From assembly GCA_947493335.1 (NCBI GenBank), contig CANLQO010000002.1, forward strand, positions 884,993 through 948,992: a stretch of DNA of 64,000 nt, given 5' to 3'. The position numbers and the translations under genes were made by a program. Below are positions 8,250-17,360 of the stretch, in pieces. The stretch comes from an uncultured Paracoccaceae bacterium (lineage in GTDB: Bacteria; Pseudomonadota; Alphaproteobacteria; Rhodobacterales; Rhodobacteraceae). The first letter of the stretch is position 1. Each line of letters opens with the position of its first letter. Under the pieces are notes generated by a model. It was not told the DNA's origin, did no database searches, and worked only from the letters and a program-made list of their open reading frames with translations.

Positions 8250-8533
8250 CAACCCGCCAATGCGTCCATCTTCTGCGCCAGTTTCGCGTCAAGCGTGCTC
8301 AGACCACCTGTGTCGTGCGTGGTCAAGACCACCTCGACCGTCTTGTAGACATTGGACCATTCAGGATGATGGTTCAGCTTTTCCGCCCAAATGGCGGATT
8401 GGGTCATAAAGCCGAATGCTTCAACGAAGTTTTTGAAGATAAAGGTCTTTTTGACCGCGTCACGGTCGTCAACCATGGTCCATCCTGCATCCATCAGGGC
8501 ACTGCGGCCCGCGTCATCCAATGCGTCAGTCAT
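8249..8533 (-). CDS. phhB: 4a-hydroxytetrahydrobiopterin dehydratase (pterin-carbinolamine dehydratase)
   Basis: 94 residues. Dehydrates 4a-hydroxytetrahydropterin, recycling the cofactor of aromatic amino acid hydroxylases. The signature with paired histidines is visible in [11 protein letters not shown], with the later TTHDTGGLS segment carrying the third active-site His. Length is normal. No phenylalanine hydroxylase gene is in the window. The start overlaps the stop of the FemAB-like acetyltransferase (ATGA at 8530-8533) and the stop overlaps mscS, so the three genes form one coupled minus-strand operon. Confidence 0.93.
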   Translation of the reverse strand: MTDALDDAGRSALMDAGWTMVDDRDAVKKTFIFKNFVEAFGFMTQSAIWAEKLNHHPEWSNVYKTVEVVLTTHDTGGLSTLDAKLAQKMDALAG

Positions 8534-9714
8534 TGCTGTTCCTCTCTGTTGTCTTTGCGGAAGGGTCCATAGCTGGTCAGCACCTCGATTTCATGGTCGA
8601 TCGCGTCGCGTTCAGCCGCAAGATAGCGCTGAATGGCGTCCCGAAACCCGGGATCAGCGAACCAGTGTACGGAGTGGGTGGTCACTGGCAAATAGCCGCG
8701 CGCCAGCTTGTGTTCACCTTGTGCGCCCGCCTCGACCCGCGCCATGCCATGAGCAATCGCAAAGTCGATGGCTCGATAATAGCACAACTCAAAGTGCAGG
8801 GCCGGGTGGTGCGCGGTGCAACCCCAATAGCGGCCAAAGAGGGTATCTCGCCCGATCATGTTAAGCGCTCCGGCAATTGGTTCGCCATCCCGCACTGCCA
8901 AAACTAAAAGGATGTCGTCGCGCAAATGCCCGTGGACCTCTTCAAAAAAGGCGCGGGTCAGATAAGGCGTGCCCCATTTGCGGTTGCCCGTGTCCTGATA
9001 AAACCGCCAAAAGGCATCCCAATGATGTGGCTGAATCGCGTCTCCGGTCAGTTCCACGATTTCTCCACCAAACCCTTGGGCCGTTGCGCGTTCTTTACGG
9101 ATGTTCTTGCGCTTGCGGCTGGAAAGATCGGCGAGGAAGCCTTCAAAGTCGGCGTATCCGTTGTTTCCCCAGTGGAATTGTTGGCCTGTACGGTGCAATA
9201 GACCCATTTCCGCAGCCGCGATCGCCTCGGCTTCTGTGCAGAAAGTCACATGTAGCGAAGACAATTCGTTATCGCTGGCGATCTGCACGGCACCCTGAAC
9301 CAGCGCGCCCATCCCCACAGCCTCAAAGCCCGGGCGCGTCAAGAAACGACGTCCGGTCGCCGGTGTAAAGGGCACGGCAATCTGGAGTTTTGGGTAGTAT
9401 CTGCCGCCTGCGTTTTCATACGCATGGGCCCAATTGAAATCGAAAATATATTCGCCCTGGCTGTGGCCTTTTGCATAAAGCGGCGCAACGGCAATGACCT
9501 GACCGTCAATTCTGGCCTCAAGATACCGCGGCTGCCATCCTGTGCCCGTACCAACCGACCCACTGTCTTCCAACGCTTTGAGGAAGCGGTAAGTTGTAAA
9601 AGGGTCTATCGGTCGCCCCGTTGCGCCTTCAGGACATGCACAGGCATCCCAGTCAGCCGCGCTGATGCTGTCCAGTGAGGCGTGGGCTGCAATTTCGATA
9701 GGCGCGTCGCTCAT
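8530..9714 (-). CDS. GNAT/FemAB-like protein (peptidogalycan recognition/biosynthesis family, COG3146-type)
   Basis: 394 residues. The sequence fits the long GNAT-like proteins grouped with FemAB (DUF482). Markers include [14 protein letters not shown] near the N-terminus, [13 protein letters not shown], the [14 protein letters not shown] block and [21 protein letters not shown] near the C-terminus, which resembles the acyl-CoA-binding half of a GNAT fold. Members are suspected of transferring aminoacyl or acyl groups to envelope material, but the substrate is not established. First gene of the operon with phhB and mscS. Strand and coupling are clear, the biochemical role is not. Confidence 0.8.
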   Translation of the reverse strand: MSDAPIEIAAHASLDSISAADWDACACPEGATGRPIDPFTTYRFLKALEDSGSVGTGTGWQPRYLEARIDGQVIAVAPLYAKGHSQGEYIFDFNWAHAYENAGGRYYPKLQIAVPFTPATGRRFLTRPGFEAVGMGALVQGAVQIASDNELSSLHVTFCTEAEAIAAAEMGLLHRTGQQFHWGNNGYADFEGFLADLSSRKRKNIRKERATAQGFGGEIVELTGDAIQPHHWDAFWRFYQDTGNRKWGTPYLTRAFFEEVHGHLRDDILLVLAVRDGEPIAGALNMIGRDTLFGRYWGCTAHHPALHFELCYYRAIDFAIAHGMARVEAGAQGEHKLARGYLPVTTHSVHWFADPGFRDAIQRYLAAERDAIDHEIEVLTSYGPFRKDNREEQQ

Positions 9715-9744
9715 AGACCTAACCTGTGCGGCAAGCGGCGTCGG

Positions 9745-10497
9745 TCAAGCGGCGTAGCCTTCAAAAGTGACGTTATCCGCCACTTTGCGAGCCTCGGCCT
9801 CCATCTCGGCCGAAGTGACGGTCCAACACAGAATTTTTGCGCCCTGCTGTTTGATTTCTGCGATGCGGGCTGCAGACAAGTTCGCGACGTTGTGGCTCAC
9901 AAAGCAGGCATCGACAGCATCAAAGTCTGGTATTTGCGCAAGACGCTTGCGGGTGCCGTCCGGGATTGTGGGCCAATCCTTTGACTTGAAAGGGTCCGTC
10001 ACCAGCCCGCGTGGTACCGCGGGCAAAAGCCGCGCGAATTCGCTGATATGATGAGGGTTGAAGGACATGACCGCCACATCACCTTTGTACCCATGGAGTA
10101 AGGCCGCGACCGCACCGCTTAGACCGCCGATCTGCGGGCCAAGCCCGCCATCCTGGTCCTTAATCTCAATCAGCAGCGGCGCAGCACCTGCAACAAGTTC
10201 CAACACGTCTTTCAGCGTTGGAATCATGCCACGATCATCTTTCAATTGGATGCTTGCCAGTTCTTCCGCGCGGCGCTGGGCCACAGGGCCCTTGGCCGGT
10301 GTGAGGCGCGACAGGTCATAGTCATGAAAGACCATCGGAACACCATCGCGAGATACCTGAATATCAATCTCGATCCCATAGCCTGCATCCATCGCCGCCA
10401 CGATCGAGCTGATGCTGTTTTCCACGCGGCCCTTGGCGCGGTTGTGAAAGCCGCGATGCGCGATGGGTCGATCCAGATAGACAGCAGGCAGGGTCAT
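9745..10497 (-). CDS. ugpQ: Glycerophosphodiester phosphodiesterase
   Basis: 250 residues. Hydrolyses glycerophosphodiesters to glycerol-3-phosphate and an alcohol. Catalytic elements of the GDPD TIM barrel are visible: AHRGFHNRA (general base His), ENSISS, the Glu-Asp metal pair in GIEIDIQ, and MVFHDYDLSRLT (second His), then LIEIKDQ. No signal peptide, so it is cytoplasmic, as UgpQ is. The start overlaps the RidA stop (ATGA at 10494-10497). No ugp transporter is nearby, so the symbol is by family only. Confidence 0.9.
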   Translation of the reverse strand: MTLPAVYLDRPIAHRGFHNRAKGRVENSISSIVAAMDAGYGIEIDIQVSRDGVPMVFHDYDLSRLTPAKGPVAQRRAEELASIQLKDDRGMIPTLKDVLELVAGAAPLLIEIKDQDGGLGPQIGGLSGAVAALLHGYKGDVAVMSFNPHHISEFARLLPAVPRGLVTDPFKSKDWPTIPDGTRKRLAQIPDFDAVDACFVSHNVANLSAARIAEIKQQGAKILCWTVTSAEMEAEARKVADNVTFEGYAA

Positions 10498-10955
10498 GCG
10501 ATTTCGAAGATGCCTTCTATTTCAACCGTGACACCGAGCGGCAGTGATGCCGCACTGACGGCAGAGCGCGCATGACGTCCTTTGTCCCCCAAAGCCGCGA
10601 CCAAAAAGTCGGATGCGCCATTGATGACCTTGGGCTGATCAGTGAAGTCAGCTGTTGAATTCACGAACCCGACCAGTTTGACGACACGCACAAGACGGTC
10701 GATGTCACCGCCGCAAGCAGCTTTGAGTTGCGCCAGCAGGCTGATGGCACAGGTTTGGGCTGCGGCAGCGCCATCTTCCACCGAGACACCATCACCCAGT
10801 TTACCAGTCAGCAGACCCTCTGGCCCCTGGCTGATCTGCCCCGAAACGTAGACCGTGTTCCCGGTGACCACAAAGGGCACGTAATTTGCCGCAGGCGCGG
10901 GCGCGTCGGGCAGGGTGACGCCGAGTTTGGACAGGCGGGTTTCGATGTCAGACAT
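10494..10955 (-). CDS. RidA family (YjgF/YER057c/UK114) enamine/imine deaminase-like protein
   Basis: 153 residues, of the longer RidA subgroup (classic RidA is about 128). Visible are the YVPFVVTGNTVYVSGQIS strand region and the C-terminal ARSAVSAASLPLGVTVEIEG, which matches the RidA pattern with the active-site Arg. RidA proteins hydrolyse reactive enamines and imines made by PLP enzymes such as threonine dehydratase. The ribosome site AAGGAG lies upstream of the ATG. It is the first gene of a two-gene operon with GDPD, and a functional link between the two is not obvious. Confidence 0.88.
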   Translation of the reverse strand: MSDIETRLSKLGVTLPDAPAPAANYVPFVVTGNTVYVSGQISQGPEGLLTGKLGDGVSVEDGAAAAQTCAISLLAQLKAACGGDIDRLVRVVKLVGFVNSTADFTDQPKVINGASDFLVAALGDKGRHARSAVSAASLPLGVTVEIEGIFEIA

Positions 10956-11010
10956 GTGAATGCTCCTTGATGCTTGCCCGGACGCTAGACCGGGTGCGCC
11001 GCGGGTGCAA

Positions 11011-12312
11011 TCAGGACTCGCGGAAGGCCTTGGCGAAATAATCCGACAGCGGTTTCAAGAGATAGTTCATCGGGCTGCGATCAGCCGTGCGCACGAAAGC
11101 CTCAACCGGCATGCCAGGGATCAGCGTTGTTCCCTCGGGGAGCTTTTCGATTTCGCCCTCATTCATTTGAACTTCGGCCCGATAATACGACAGCCCGGCG
11201 CTGTCGTCCTGAAACGCATCTGCCGACACAAGCGTGACGGTACCTTTAAGTTCTGGCGTGCGGCGCTGGTCCAGCGCGGAAAACCGCAACGTGACGTCCT
11301 GTCCCACGTTGATTTGGTCGATATCGGTCAGTTGCACCTGCGTCGCGATCACGAGCGGCCGGTCTTGCGGTACGATGAAGAGCACAGGATCAGCTGGTCG
11401 AATGACCGAGCGTGGGGCAAAGATTTGCAAGCCATAGACAACGCCTGACACCGGCGCCCGAATATCGAGCCGCTCAAGCTGCGTGCGTAGGGTGCGCCGG
11501 CGTTCAGAGAGTTCAAGTTGCGTGTATTGCAGATCGCGCAGCTGGGTAATGGCCTCTTCCCGGCGGGTGGTCGTCAAGCCAAGTATCTGGATCTCGATCT
11601 CGGTCATCCGTTCACCTGCCTGCGCGGCCGAAGCGGTCAGTTCACCGACGCGGCCCAGCAGGCTCGCCTCTTCCCGTTGTAAGGCCAGCACGCGGCTTGC
11701 CTGCGCCAGACCGCGATCAAGCAGTGACTGCTGGTCAGCAAGTTCTTCGGCAATCAGGTCGCGCTGGGTCGATAGCGCGACTTGTTGCGCCTCGATGCCC
11801 GCCATCTGGCTGGCGATCTGCGCGCGCTGTTGTGTCAGTTGCTCTGTTGCCCGCGCGATGGATTCGCCGCGTGCCTCAAAAAGCCGGGCCTGACCTTCCA
11901 TCAGTTCGGCCGCATCCGCGCCGCCTTCATCCAGAATGGGGTCAAACGTCAACTCGGCTTCGCCGTCACGTTCTGCCTTGAGCCGCGCCATGCGCGCCAG
12001 GATCTCGAACAATTGCCCTTCGACGATCGCCAGTTCGGACGTCAAGATTGAGCTGTCGAGCCGGATGAGCAGCGCGCCTTCGGGCACCGTGTCGCCTTCA
12101 TCCACAAGGATTTCCGCGACAACGCCACCATCAAGGTGTTGTACCACCTGCCTGTTGCGGTCGACCTCAATCTGGCCTGACGTGATGACCGCGCCGGTGA
12201 TCTGGGCCATGACGGACCAGGTGCCAAATCCGCCCACAAGGATCAGCAGGGCAATCAGACCAAGAGTCATGGGCCGTGTCGCCGACCATCGCTGCTTGTG
12301 ATCTTCGGTCAT
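11011..12312 (-). CDS. Type I secretion membrane fusion protein (HlyD family)
   Basis: 433 residues. One N-terminal membrane helix (about residues 14-34, LGLIALLILVGGFGTW) is followed by a barrel-sandwich half (GGVVAEILVDEGDTVPEG), a long coiled-coil hairpin (about residues 95-290, rich in Glu, Gln and Ala) and the second half (LDIRAPVSGVVYGLQIF), the layout of HlyD/PrtE adaptors. It bridges the inner-membrane ABC exporter and an outer-membrane channel. Its ATG overlaps the stop of the exporter gene (ATGA at 12309-12312). No TolC-type gene is in the window. The RTX protein and the protease around 22-28 kb are plausible cargo, by inference. Confidence 0.92.
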   Translation of the reverse strand: MTEDHKQRWSATRPMTLGLIALLILVGGFGTWSVMAQITGAVITSGQIEVDRNRQVVQHLDGGVVAEILVDEGDTVPEGALLIRLDSSILTSELAIVEGQLFEILARMARLKAERDGEAELTFDPILDEGGADAAELMEGQARLFEARGESIARATEQLTQQRAQIASQMAGIEAQQVALSTQRDLIAEELADQQSLLDRGLAQASRVLALQREEASLLGRVGELTASAAQAGERMTEIEIQILGLTTTRREEAITQLRDLQYTQLELSERRRTLRTQLERLDIRAPVSGVVYGLQIFAPRSVIRPADPVLFIVPQDRPLVIATQVQLTDIDQINVGQDVTLRFSALDQRRTPELKGTVTLVSADAFQDDSAGLSYYRAEVQMNEGEIEKLPEGTTLIPGMPVEAFVRTADRSPMNYLLKPLSDYFAKAFRES

Positions 12313-14048
12313 GACACGCCCCCTGCCTTGCCAGCACTTTGCGTGATTGCCTGGGCATTCTTGACAACTTCGCGCATCACTTCGTCCTTGGGGCCAAAAG
12401 CGCGTTTGGCACCATTTTCGATCACCAGCAGCATGTCACATTCCTGAATGGCGGCCGGGCGGTGGGCCATGATGAAGACGGCCTTGCCGCGCTGCTTGGC
12501 GACCTTGATCGCATCGTTCAGCGCCAGGGAACCATCGTTGTCGAGGTTGGAGTTCGGCTCATCTAGCACAAGTATCACCGGGTCGCTGTACATCGCACGG
12601 GCCAGCCCGACACGCTGAATCTGACCGCCGGAAAGCCGACCGCCATTGGCGCTGACGCGGGTATCATAGCCGTCAGGCAGCTTCAGGATCATCTCATGAG
12701 CGGCGGCCTTCTTGGCGGCCTCGACCACAGCGGTATCGTCTGGTGTCTTGGACATCCGTGCGATGTTTTCCTTGATCGTCCCGTCAAACAGCTGAACACG
12801 CTGCGGCAGATATCCAATATGTTGGCCCAGAACATCGGGGTCGTATTGATCCAACGCTGCGCCATCCAATCGGATTTTGCCACCTGCCGGTTTCCAAACG
12901 CCGGTCAGGGCCCGCGCAAGTGTCGATTTTCCGGCGCCAGAGGTGCCGATCACGCCGACGGCCTGTCCAGGTTTGACTTCGAAAGAGATCATGCGCAGCG
13001 CGGCCTGCTGTTCGCCCGGAGGGATGACAGTAACCTGATCGGCAACCAGACGCGCCTGTGGTTGTGGCAGCGCCGTGCGGGGCTCATCTTCTGGGACTGC
13101 ACCAAGCAGAACGGCAAGACGGGCCCAGCCTTCGCGGCCTTTCTGGAAGTTAGCCCATTGGCCCACAATCATCTCAATTGGGGCAAGCGCGCGGCCCAGC
13201 AGGATCGAACCGGCGATCATCGCGCCCGGCGTCAATTCTCCCTGCAAAACCAGATAGGCACCAAGACCAAGCATTGCGGATTGCAGAAACAATCGGAACG
13301 CCTTGGTGAGAGAGGTAAACGTGCCGGCCGAATCCGCCGCGCCAATCGTCGCATCAAGGGACGATCCACGGGCCACTTGCCAGCGATCAAACGCCGCTTC
13401 ACGCATGCCGAGCGAATGCACCATCTCACTTTCATTGCGGATTTGCGCGCCCAAGGCCTCTGACTGGAATGACGCGGCATTTGCCCTTTCCAGCGGTTTG
13501 CGGGTCGTCAACTGGTTGGCGATGGCGATGCAGATCAGGATCACACCACCAACTAGACCCAAGATGCCCATCAGCGGGTGAAAGATGAAAATGCCCAAGA
13601 AGAAAAGCGGCGCAAAGGGCAAATCAAATACGGCCATCAGTGCGGGCGAGGTGATCAGTCGCTGAACCGCCTCCAGATCGCGTAAACCGGTCGCGGCCTC
13701 CTGCGGGGCGCGGTTCAGTGTCGTTGCTTTCAGGACTGCGGAAAAGACGCGCCGATCGAGCCGCGCCTGAAACCGCGCACCGACGCGGGCCATGACCCGG
13801 CTGCGCACAAAGTCCAGTATGCCCATCATCGCATAAAGAAAGGCGACAAGGACCGACAATGCGATCAGCGTTTCAAGGCTGCCGCTGCCCAAGACCCTGT
13901 CATAAACGTTGAGCATATAAAGCGGGCCGGTCAGCATCAGCAGGTTCACGACAAGGCTGAAAACGGCAACCATCCAGTAAAGGTGGCGGCTTTCGCGTCT
14001 TGCGGCCGTCAGTTCTGCCCGGCCTTCGTTCGTTTGGTGGTCTGCCAT
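12309..14048 (-). CDS. Type I secretion ABC transporter (PrtD-like permease/ATPase)
   Basis: 579 residues. It lacks a C39-like domain at the N-terminus and begins with a six-helix ABC membrane domain (first helix about residues 27-45), followed by an ATPase with Walker A GTSGAGKSTLARAL, signature LSGGQIQRVGLARA and Walker B VILVLDEPNSNLD. That architecture and size match PrtD/AprD exporters of proteases and RTX proteins rather than HlyB. It powers one-step export across both membranes using ATP. First gene of the pair with the HlyD-like adaptor. The upstream gap (14049-14200) separates it from a divergent hypothetical gene. Confidence 0.93.
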   Translation of the reverse strand: MADHQTNEGRAELTAARRESRHLYWMVAVFSLVVNLLMLTGPLYMLNVYDRVLGSGSLETLIALSVLVAFLYAMMGILDFVRSRVMARVGARFQARLDRRVFSAVLKATTLNRAPQEAATGLRDLEAVQRLITSPALMAVFDLPFAPLFFLGIFIFHPLMGILGLVGGVILICIAIANQLTTRKPLERANAASFQSEALGAQIRNESEMVHSLGMREAAFDRWQVARGSSLDATIGAADSAGTFTSLTKAFRLFLQSAMLGLGAYLVLQGELTPGAMIAGSILLGRALAPIEMIVGQWANFQKGREGWARLAVLLGAVPEDEPRTALPQPQARLVADQVTVIPPGEQQAALRMISFEVKPGQAVGVIGTSGAGKSTLARALTGVWKPAGGKIRLDGAALDQYDPDVLGQHIGYLPQRVQLFDGTIKENIARMSKTPDDTAVVEAAKKAAAHEMILKLPDGYDTRVSANGGRLSGGQIQRVGLARAMYSDPVILVLDEPNSNLDNDGSLALNDAIKVAKQRGKAVFIMAHRPAAIQECDMLLVIENGAKRAFGPKDEVMREVVKNAQAITQSAGKAGGVS

Positions 14049-14200
14049 CTTTGTTCGTCCGTTTGCCCTATTGGGTCTATCTGACTGTTATTGTGCTCGG
14101 TTTAGCGACAATTGCAGGATCAATCACGCGCAAATCGATGTTATTTGATTTTCTGCCCTGTAGGGTCACATGATTAACGCAAGTTGATTGGGGTTTCGTT

Positions 14201-14566
14201 ATGTCTTTGCTGTCAATTCCGCGCGCGGCGCTCGTTTTTGTCGTCATCCCGTGTGTCCTTTTTGCCGGACCCTACGACGGTGTCTATAAACAAACCGCCA
14301 ATGCCGAATGCAGTTTGGTGGGTGTCGATGGTGGCGCAGTCGAGATCCGAGAAGGGATCTTTTACGGTGTCGAGGTTGAGTGCCGCATGACCCGGCCGGT
14401 CAATGTGATCGACATGGATGCCACGCTTTATACCATGCAATGTTCGGGCGAGGATCAGGCGTGGACCGAACGGGCGATGATGATGAAGCCAGCCGAAGAG
14501 GCGGGCCTGATCATGATCTGGGACGGCTATGCCTTTGCATATGAGGCCTGCGTCAAGCCCGAATAG
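14201..14566 (+). CDS. Hypothetical secreted protein
   Basis: 121 residues, family not recognised. The N-terminus (LLSIPRAALVFVVIPCVLFAG) looks like a signal peptide, leaving a mature protein of about 100 residues with four cysteines (in NAECSL, VECRM, MQCSG, EACVK) that could form two disulfides in the periplasm. It starts at the ATG at 14201 and ends 4 bases from the stop of the converging PBP1A gene. The divergent neighbour is the type I exporter. Other frames starting nearby lack this signal-plus-cysteine pattern. Confidence 0.6.
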   Translation: MSLLSIPRAALVFVVIPCVLFAGPYDGVYKQTANAECSLVGVDGGAVEIREGIFYGVEVECRMTRPVNVIDMDATLYTMQCSGEDQAWTERAMMMKPAEEAGLIMIWDGYAFAYEACVKPE

Positions 14567-14570
14567 ACGA

Positions 14571-16727
14571 CTATTCCCCCAGTCCGCCGAGGATATTATC
14601 AAGCACGTTCAGGATTTCCTGATCGGCGACGATTTCTCCACCCGTGATCGTTCCGACCCCGGAGGCGGCAGCGGGGGCCTGCATCGGCAGACGCGTTGGC
14701 TGCCAGCCAGCCGTGATCCGTGTCATCGTCTCGCGCCAGATATCGGCCGGTAATCCGCCGCCGGTGACACCTGACATCGGGCGGTTGTCGTCATAGCCCA
14801 TCCAGACACCGGTGACGTAATCCCCAGTGAAGCCGATGAACCACGCATCGCGTTGCGAATTTGTCGTGCCGGACTTGCCCGCGATCTGCCAGCCTTCCAT
14901 CTGCGCCCGGGTTCCGGTGCCGTATTCGACCACCTGACTGAGCATCCAGGTCAACTGACGCGCTGCACTTTCGTTGATCACACGTTCACCGATCCCGGCG
15001 CCTGCGTTGGTCATCAGCGGTTCAGGTTCACCCTGAAGCCGCAGATCGGTCAGGCCGTAGGGGATCACCGCAGAACCACCATTCAGGAACCCGGCATAGG
15101 CACCTGTCATTTCGATCAGTGTGCTTTCAGAAACGCCGAGGGCAAGCGCGGGGCCTGCGGCCAGATCGCTGTCGATGCCAAAGCCCTGCGCAACTTGCCG
15201 GACCAACTCCCTGCCCACCTCTTCCGACAGAACCACCGCCGGGATGTTCCGGCTTTCCGCCAGCGATTGCGTCAATGTGATCGGGCCCTTGAACTGGCGG
15301 TCGTAGTTCTTGGGTTCCCACGGACCAGAACCTGGCACGGTGATCGTCAAAGGCTCATCATTGATTGTATCGTTGGGAGAAAAGCCGAGCTCAAGCGCAG
15401 TCGCAAAGATGAAAGGCTTGAAGGCCGAGCCGGTTTGCCGATTGGCCTGTGTCGCCCGGTTAAACGCACCAGAGGCCCGCACATCACGCCCGCCGACCAT
15501 GGCACGCACAGCACCATCGGGTGACATGACGACGATAGCGGCCTCAGCCTCTGACCCTTCGCGGACCTTGTTTTCAAAGACCCACAGCAGAGCCTCTTCC
15601 GCTGCGGTCTGGATGTCCTGATCCAGCGTCGTTTTGACGATGATGTCCTCGGTTGTGTCGTTGGTCAGGAAGTCAGGAATGCCATCAAGCGCCCAGTCGG
15701 CAAAGTAGCCACCAGCGTTAGCAGCAGCTGCCGTGCCAAGCACTGCGGGATTGGCCAAAGCCTCATCCGCGGCGCTTTTGGACAGGTAGCCCTGATCACG
15801 CATCAGCGCGATAACCGTGGATGCACGGCTTTGGGCGCGTTCCAGGTTGGACAACGGGTTGTCTCGTGAAGGCGACCTGATCACGCCGGCAAGCATAGCG
15901 CCTTGGGCTGGGGTGACTTCACGCGCGGTAATTCCAAAGAAACGCTGCGCTGCGGCCTCTGCACCGCGCGCCCCACCGCCCATATAGACCCGATTGAGGT
16001 AGATCGTCAGGATATCTTCTTTCGAGAACTTGGCCTCTAATGCCATGGCAAAGGCCGCTTCTTTGATTTTGCGCCACAAGGTGGTCCGACGACAGTCCTG
16101 TTCATAGGCGCGTTCGGTTTCCCATTTGGTGGGATCAAACGGGACGCCGTTACACAGCAGCTTCGCTGTCTGTTGAGAAATGGATGAACCACCCGCTCCG
16201 GACAGCGGGTTTCGGCCCTGGCTATAGTTGCGATACATCGCAGCCACGGTGGCGTAGGGATCTACGCCGATGTGCCAGAAGGCATAAAACCGTTTGTCCT
16301 CTGTCGCGACAACGGCGTTGCGCAAATGCGGGCTCACGGTCTCAGCGGTGATCATGCCGCCAAAAAGCTCCCCTCGGGAGGCAAAGCGCGCGCCTTCGCG
16401 GTCTTGCAAGATCACCGACCCACGAGTGCGGGCATCGACAAGCTCTGTGATGGGCGGCAGCTGGCTGGCGTAAAACAGGACCCCTAGTCCTATGAGCAGG
16501 GACACGACCAACCCCAAGCGCCATGTCAGACGCCAGACGATCCGGAAAAGCCAAACAAACGGCGACAGCAGCCAGCCGAGTATGCCGCGCCGCTTGGTCG
16601 ACCTGCGCGGTTTGCTCCGCCGCTTGGCTTTGCGTGCGGGGGCAGCTTTGCGCTTGGGTTTTGCCTTTGAATTGGAATAGCGCTTGTCGGCCACAAGTGG
16701 CCCGCGTTTCCCGCCTTGTCCGGTCAT
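14571..16727 (-). CDS. Bifunctional penicillin-binding protein 1A (transglycosylase/transpeptidase)
   Basis: 718 residues. Polymerises and cross-links peptidoglycan at the inner membrane. A Lys/Arg-rich cytoplasmic tail (about residues 10-50) precedes one membrane helix (about 70-92). The glycosyltransferase domain shows ATEDKRFYAFWHIG with the catalytic Glu, and GGSSISQQTAKLL. The transpeptidase has SAFK (SxxK in TGSAFKPF), SRN (SxN) and KSGTT (KTG-type). I chose the ATG at 16727 (MTGQGGKRG). An upstream in-frame extension of 52 codons is not supported. Divergent from glnK, converging with the hypothetical gene at 14201. Confidence 0.93.
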   Translation of the reverse strand: MTGQGGKRGPLVADKRYSNSKAKPKRKAAPARKAKRRSKPRRSTKRRGILGWLLSPFVWLFRIVWRLTWRLGLVVSLLIGLGVLFYASQLPPITELVDARTRGSVILQDREGARFASRGELFGGMITAETVSPHLRNAVVATEDKRFYAFWHIGVDPYATVAAMYRNYSQGRNPLSGAGGSSISQQTAKLLCNGVPFDPTKWETERAYEQDCRRTTLWRKIKEAAFAMALEAKFSKEDILTIYLNRVYMGGGARGAEAAAQRFFGITAREVTPAQGAMLAGVIRSPSRDNPLSNLERAQSRASTVIALMRDQGYLSKSAADEALANPAVLGTAAAANAGGYFADWALDGIPDFLTNDTTEDIIVKTTLDQDIQTAAEEALLWVFENKVREGSEAEAAIVVMSPDGAVRAMVGGRDVRASGAFNRATQANRQTGSAFKPFIFATALELGFSPNDTINDEPLTITVPGSGPWEPKNYDRQFKGPITLTQSLAESRNIPAVVLSEEVGRELVRQVAQGFGIDSDLAAGPALALGVSESTLIEMTGAYAGFLNGGSAVIPYGLTDLRLQGEPEPLMTNAGAGIGERVINESAARQLTWMLSQVVEYGTGTRAQMEGWQIAGKSGTTNSQRDAWFIGFTGDYVTGVWMGYDDNRPMSGVTGGGLPADIWRETMTRITAGWQPTRLPMQAPAAASGVGTITGGEIVADQEILNVLDNILGGLGE

Positions 16728-16849
16728 CTGCGTCTCAATCGTTCTTGTCGTTTTGCCTGATACTAGCGGCTGGCGTTCGACTTGTCCCGCGCCCTTCTGG
16801 GCAATGTGTCGTTTTTTGCCCTGCTGAAAAATGAGGCGATTGAGGGTAT

Positions 16850-16869
16850 TTGTGCAAAAATTGTGCAAA
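16850..16869 (+). promoter_or_regulatory. Tandem TTGTGCAAA repeats upstream of glnK
   Basis: TTGTGCAAA occurs at 16850-16858 and again at 16861-16869, exactly 11 bases apart, one helical turn. Each unit has TTG..CAA dyad character. They lie about 130-150 bases before glnK and about 125 bases from the PBP1A start, in the position of an operator. The binding protein is unknown. It does not match the NtrC dyad I know. Confidence 0.4.
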
Positions 16870-16997
16870 CTGGCCGGATTCACCCCCTCTAAAGTGCCCC
16901 TGTTTCCTTGTTCAACAGGTCTTAACCGCTCTTTCTCCCCTCAACCGCGCGGCATCTTGCCGACGGATTCTTGTGAAAGAAAGACAAGGGGAAGCAC

Positions 16998-17336
16998 GTG
17001 AAACTCATCATCGCAACGATCAAACCGTTCAAGCTGGAGGAGGTCCGCGAGGCGCTGACCGCCGCTGGTGTGCGCGGCATGATGGTGTCCGAGATCAAGG
17101 GCTTCGGCTCTCAATCGGGCCATACCGAAATCTATCGCGGCGCAGAATACGCCGTGAACTTTGTGCCGAAGGTCAAGCTTGAAATCGTGGTGCCCGATGC
17201 GGTCGCCGAGCAAGTCGTGACCACAATCGCCACAACCGCCAAGACCGACAAAATCGGTGACGGCAAAATCTTCGTGCTCGACGTGGAAAGCGCGCTGCGC
17301 GTCCGCACGGGCGAGCTGAACGACGACGCACTGTAA
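16998..17336 (+). CDS. glnK: P-II nitrogen regulatory protein GlnK
   Basis: 112 residues, the standard PII length. Trimeric signal protein that senses ATP/ADP and 2-oxoglutarate and controls AmtB. The T-loop contains GHTEIYRGAEYAV with Tyr51, the uridylylation site, at the expected position, and the C-terminal signature VRTGELNDDAL is present. The GTG start at 16998 has a strong ribosome site (AAGGGGA). The adjacent downstream amtB makes this the GlnK-type paralogue rather than glnB, which normally sits with glnA. No sigma-54 (-24/-12) promoter was found by eye. Confidence 0.95.
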   Translation: MKLIIATIKPFKLEEVREALTAAGVRGMMVSEIKGFGSQSGHTEIYRGAEYAVNFVPKVKLEIVVPDAVAEQVVTTIATTAKTDKIGDGKIFVLDVESALRVRTGELNDDAL

Positions 17337-17360
17337 CCAGTGACCGGGACAAGGGAAAAT

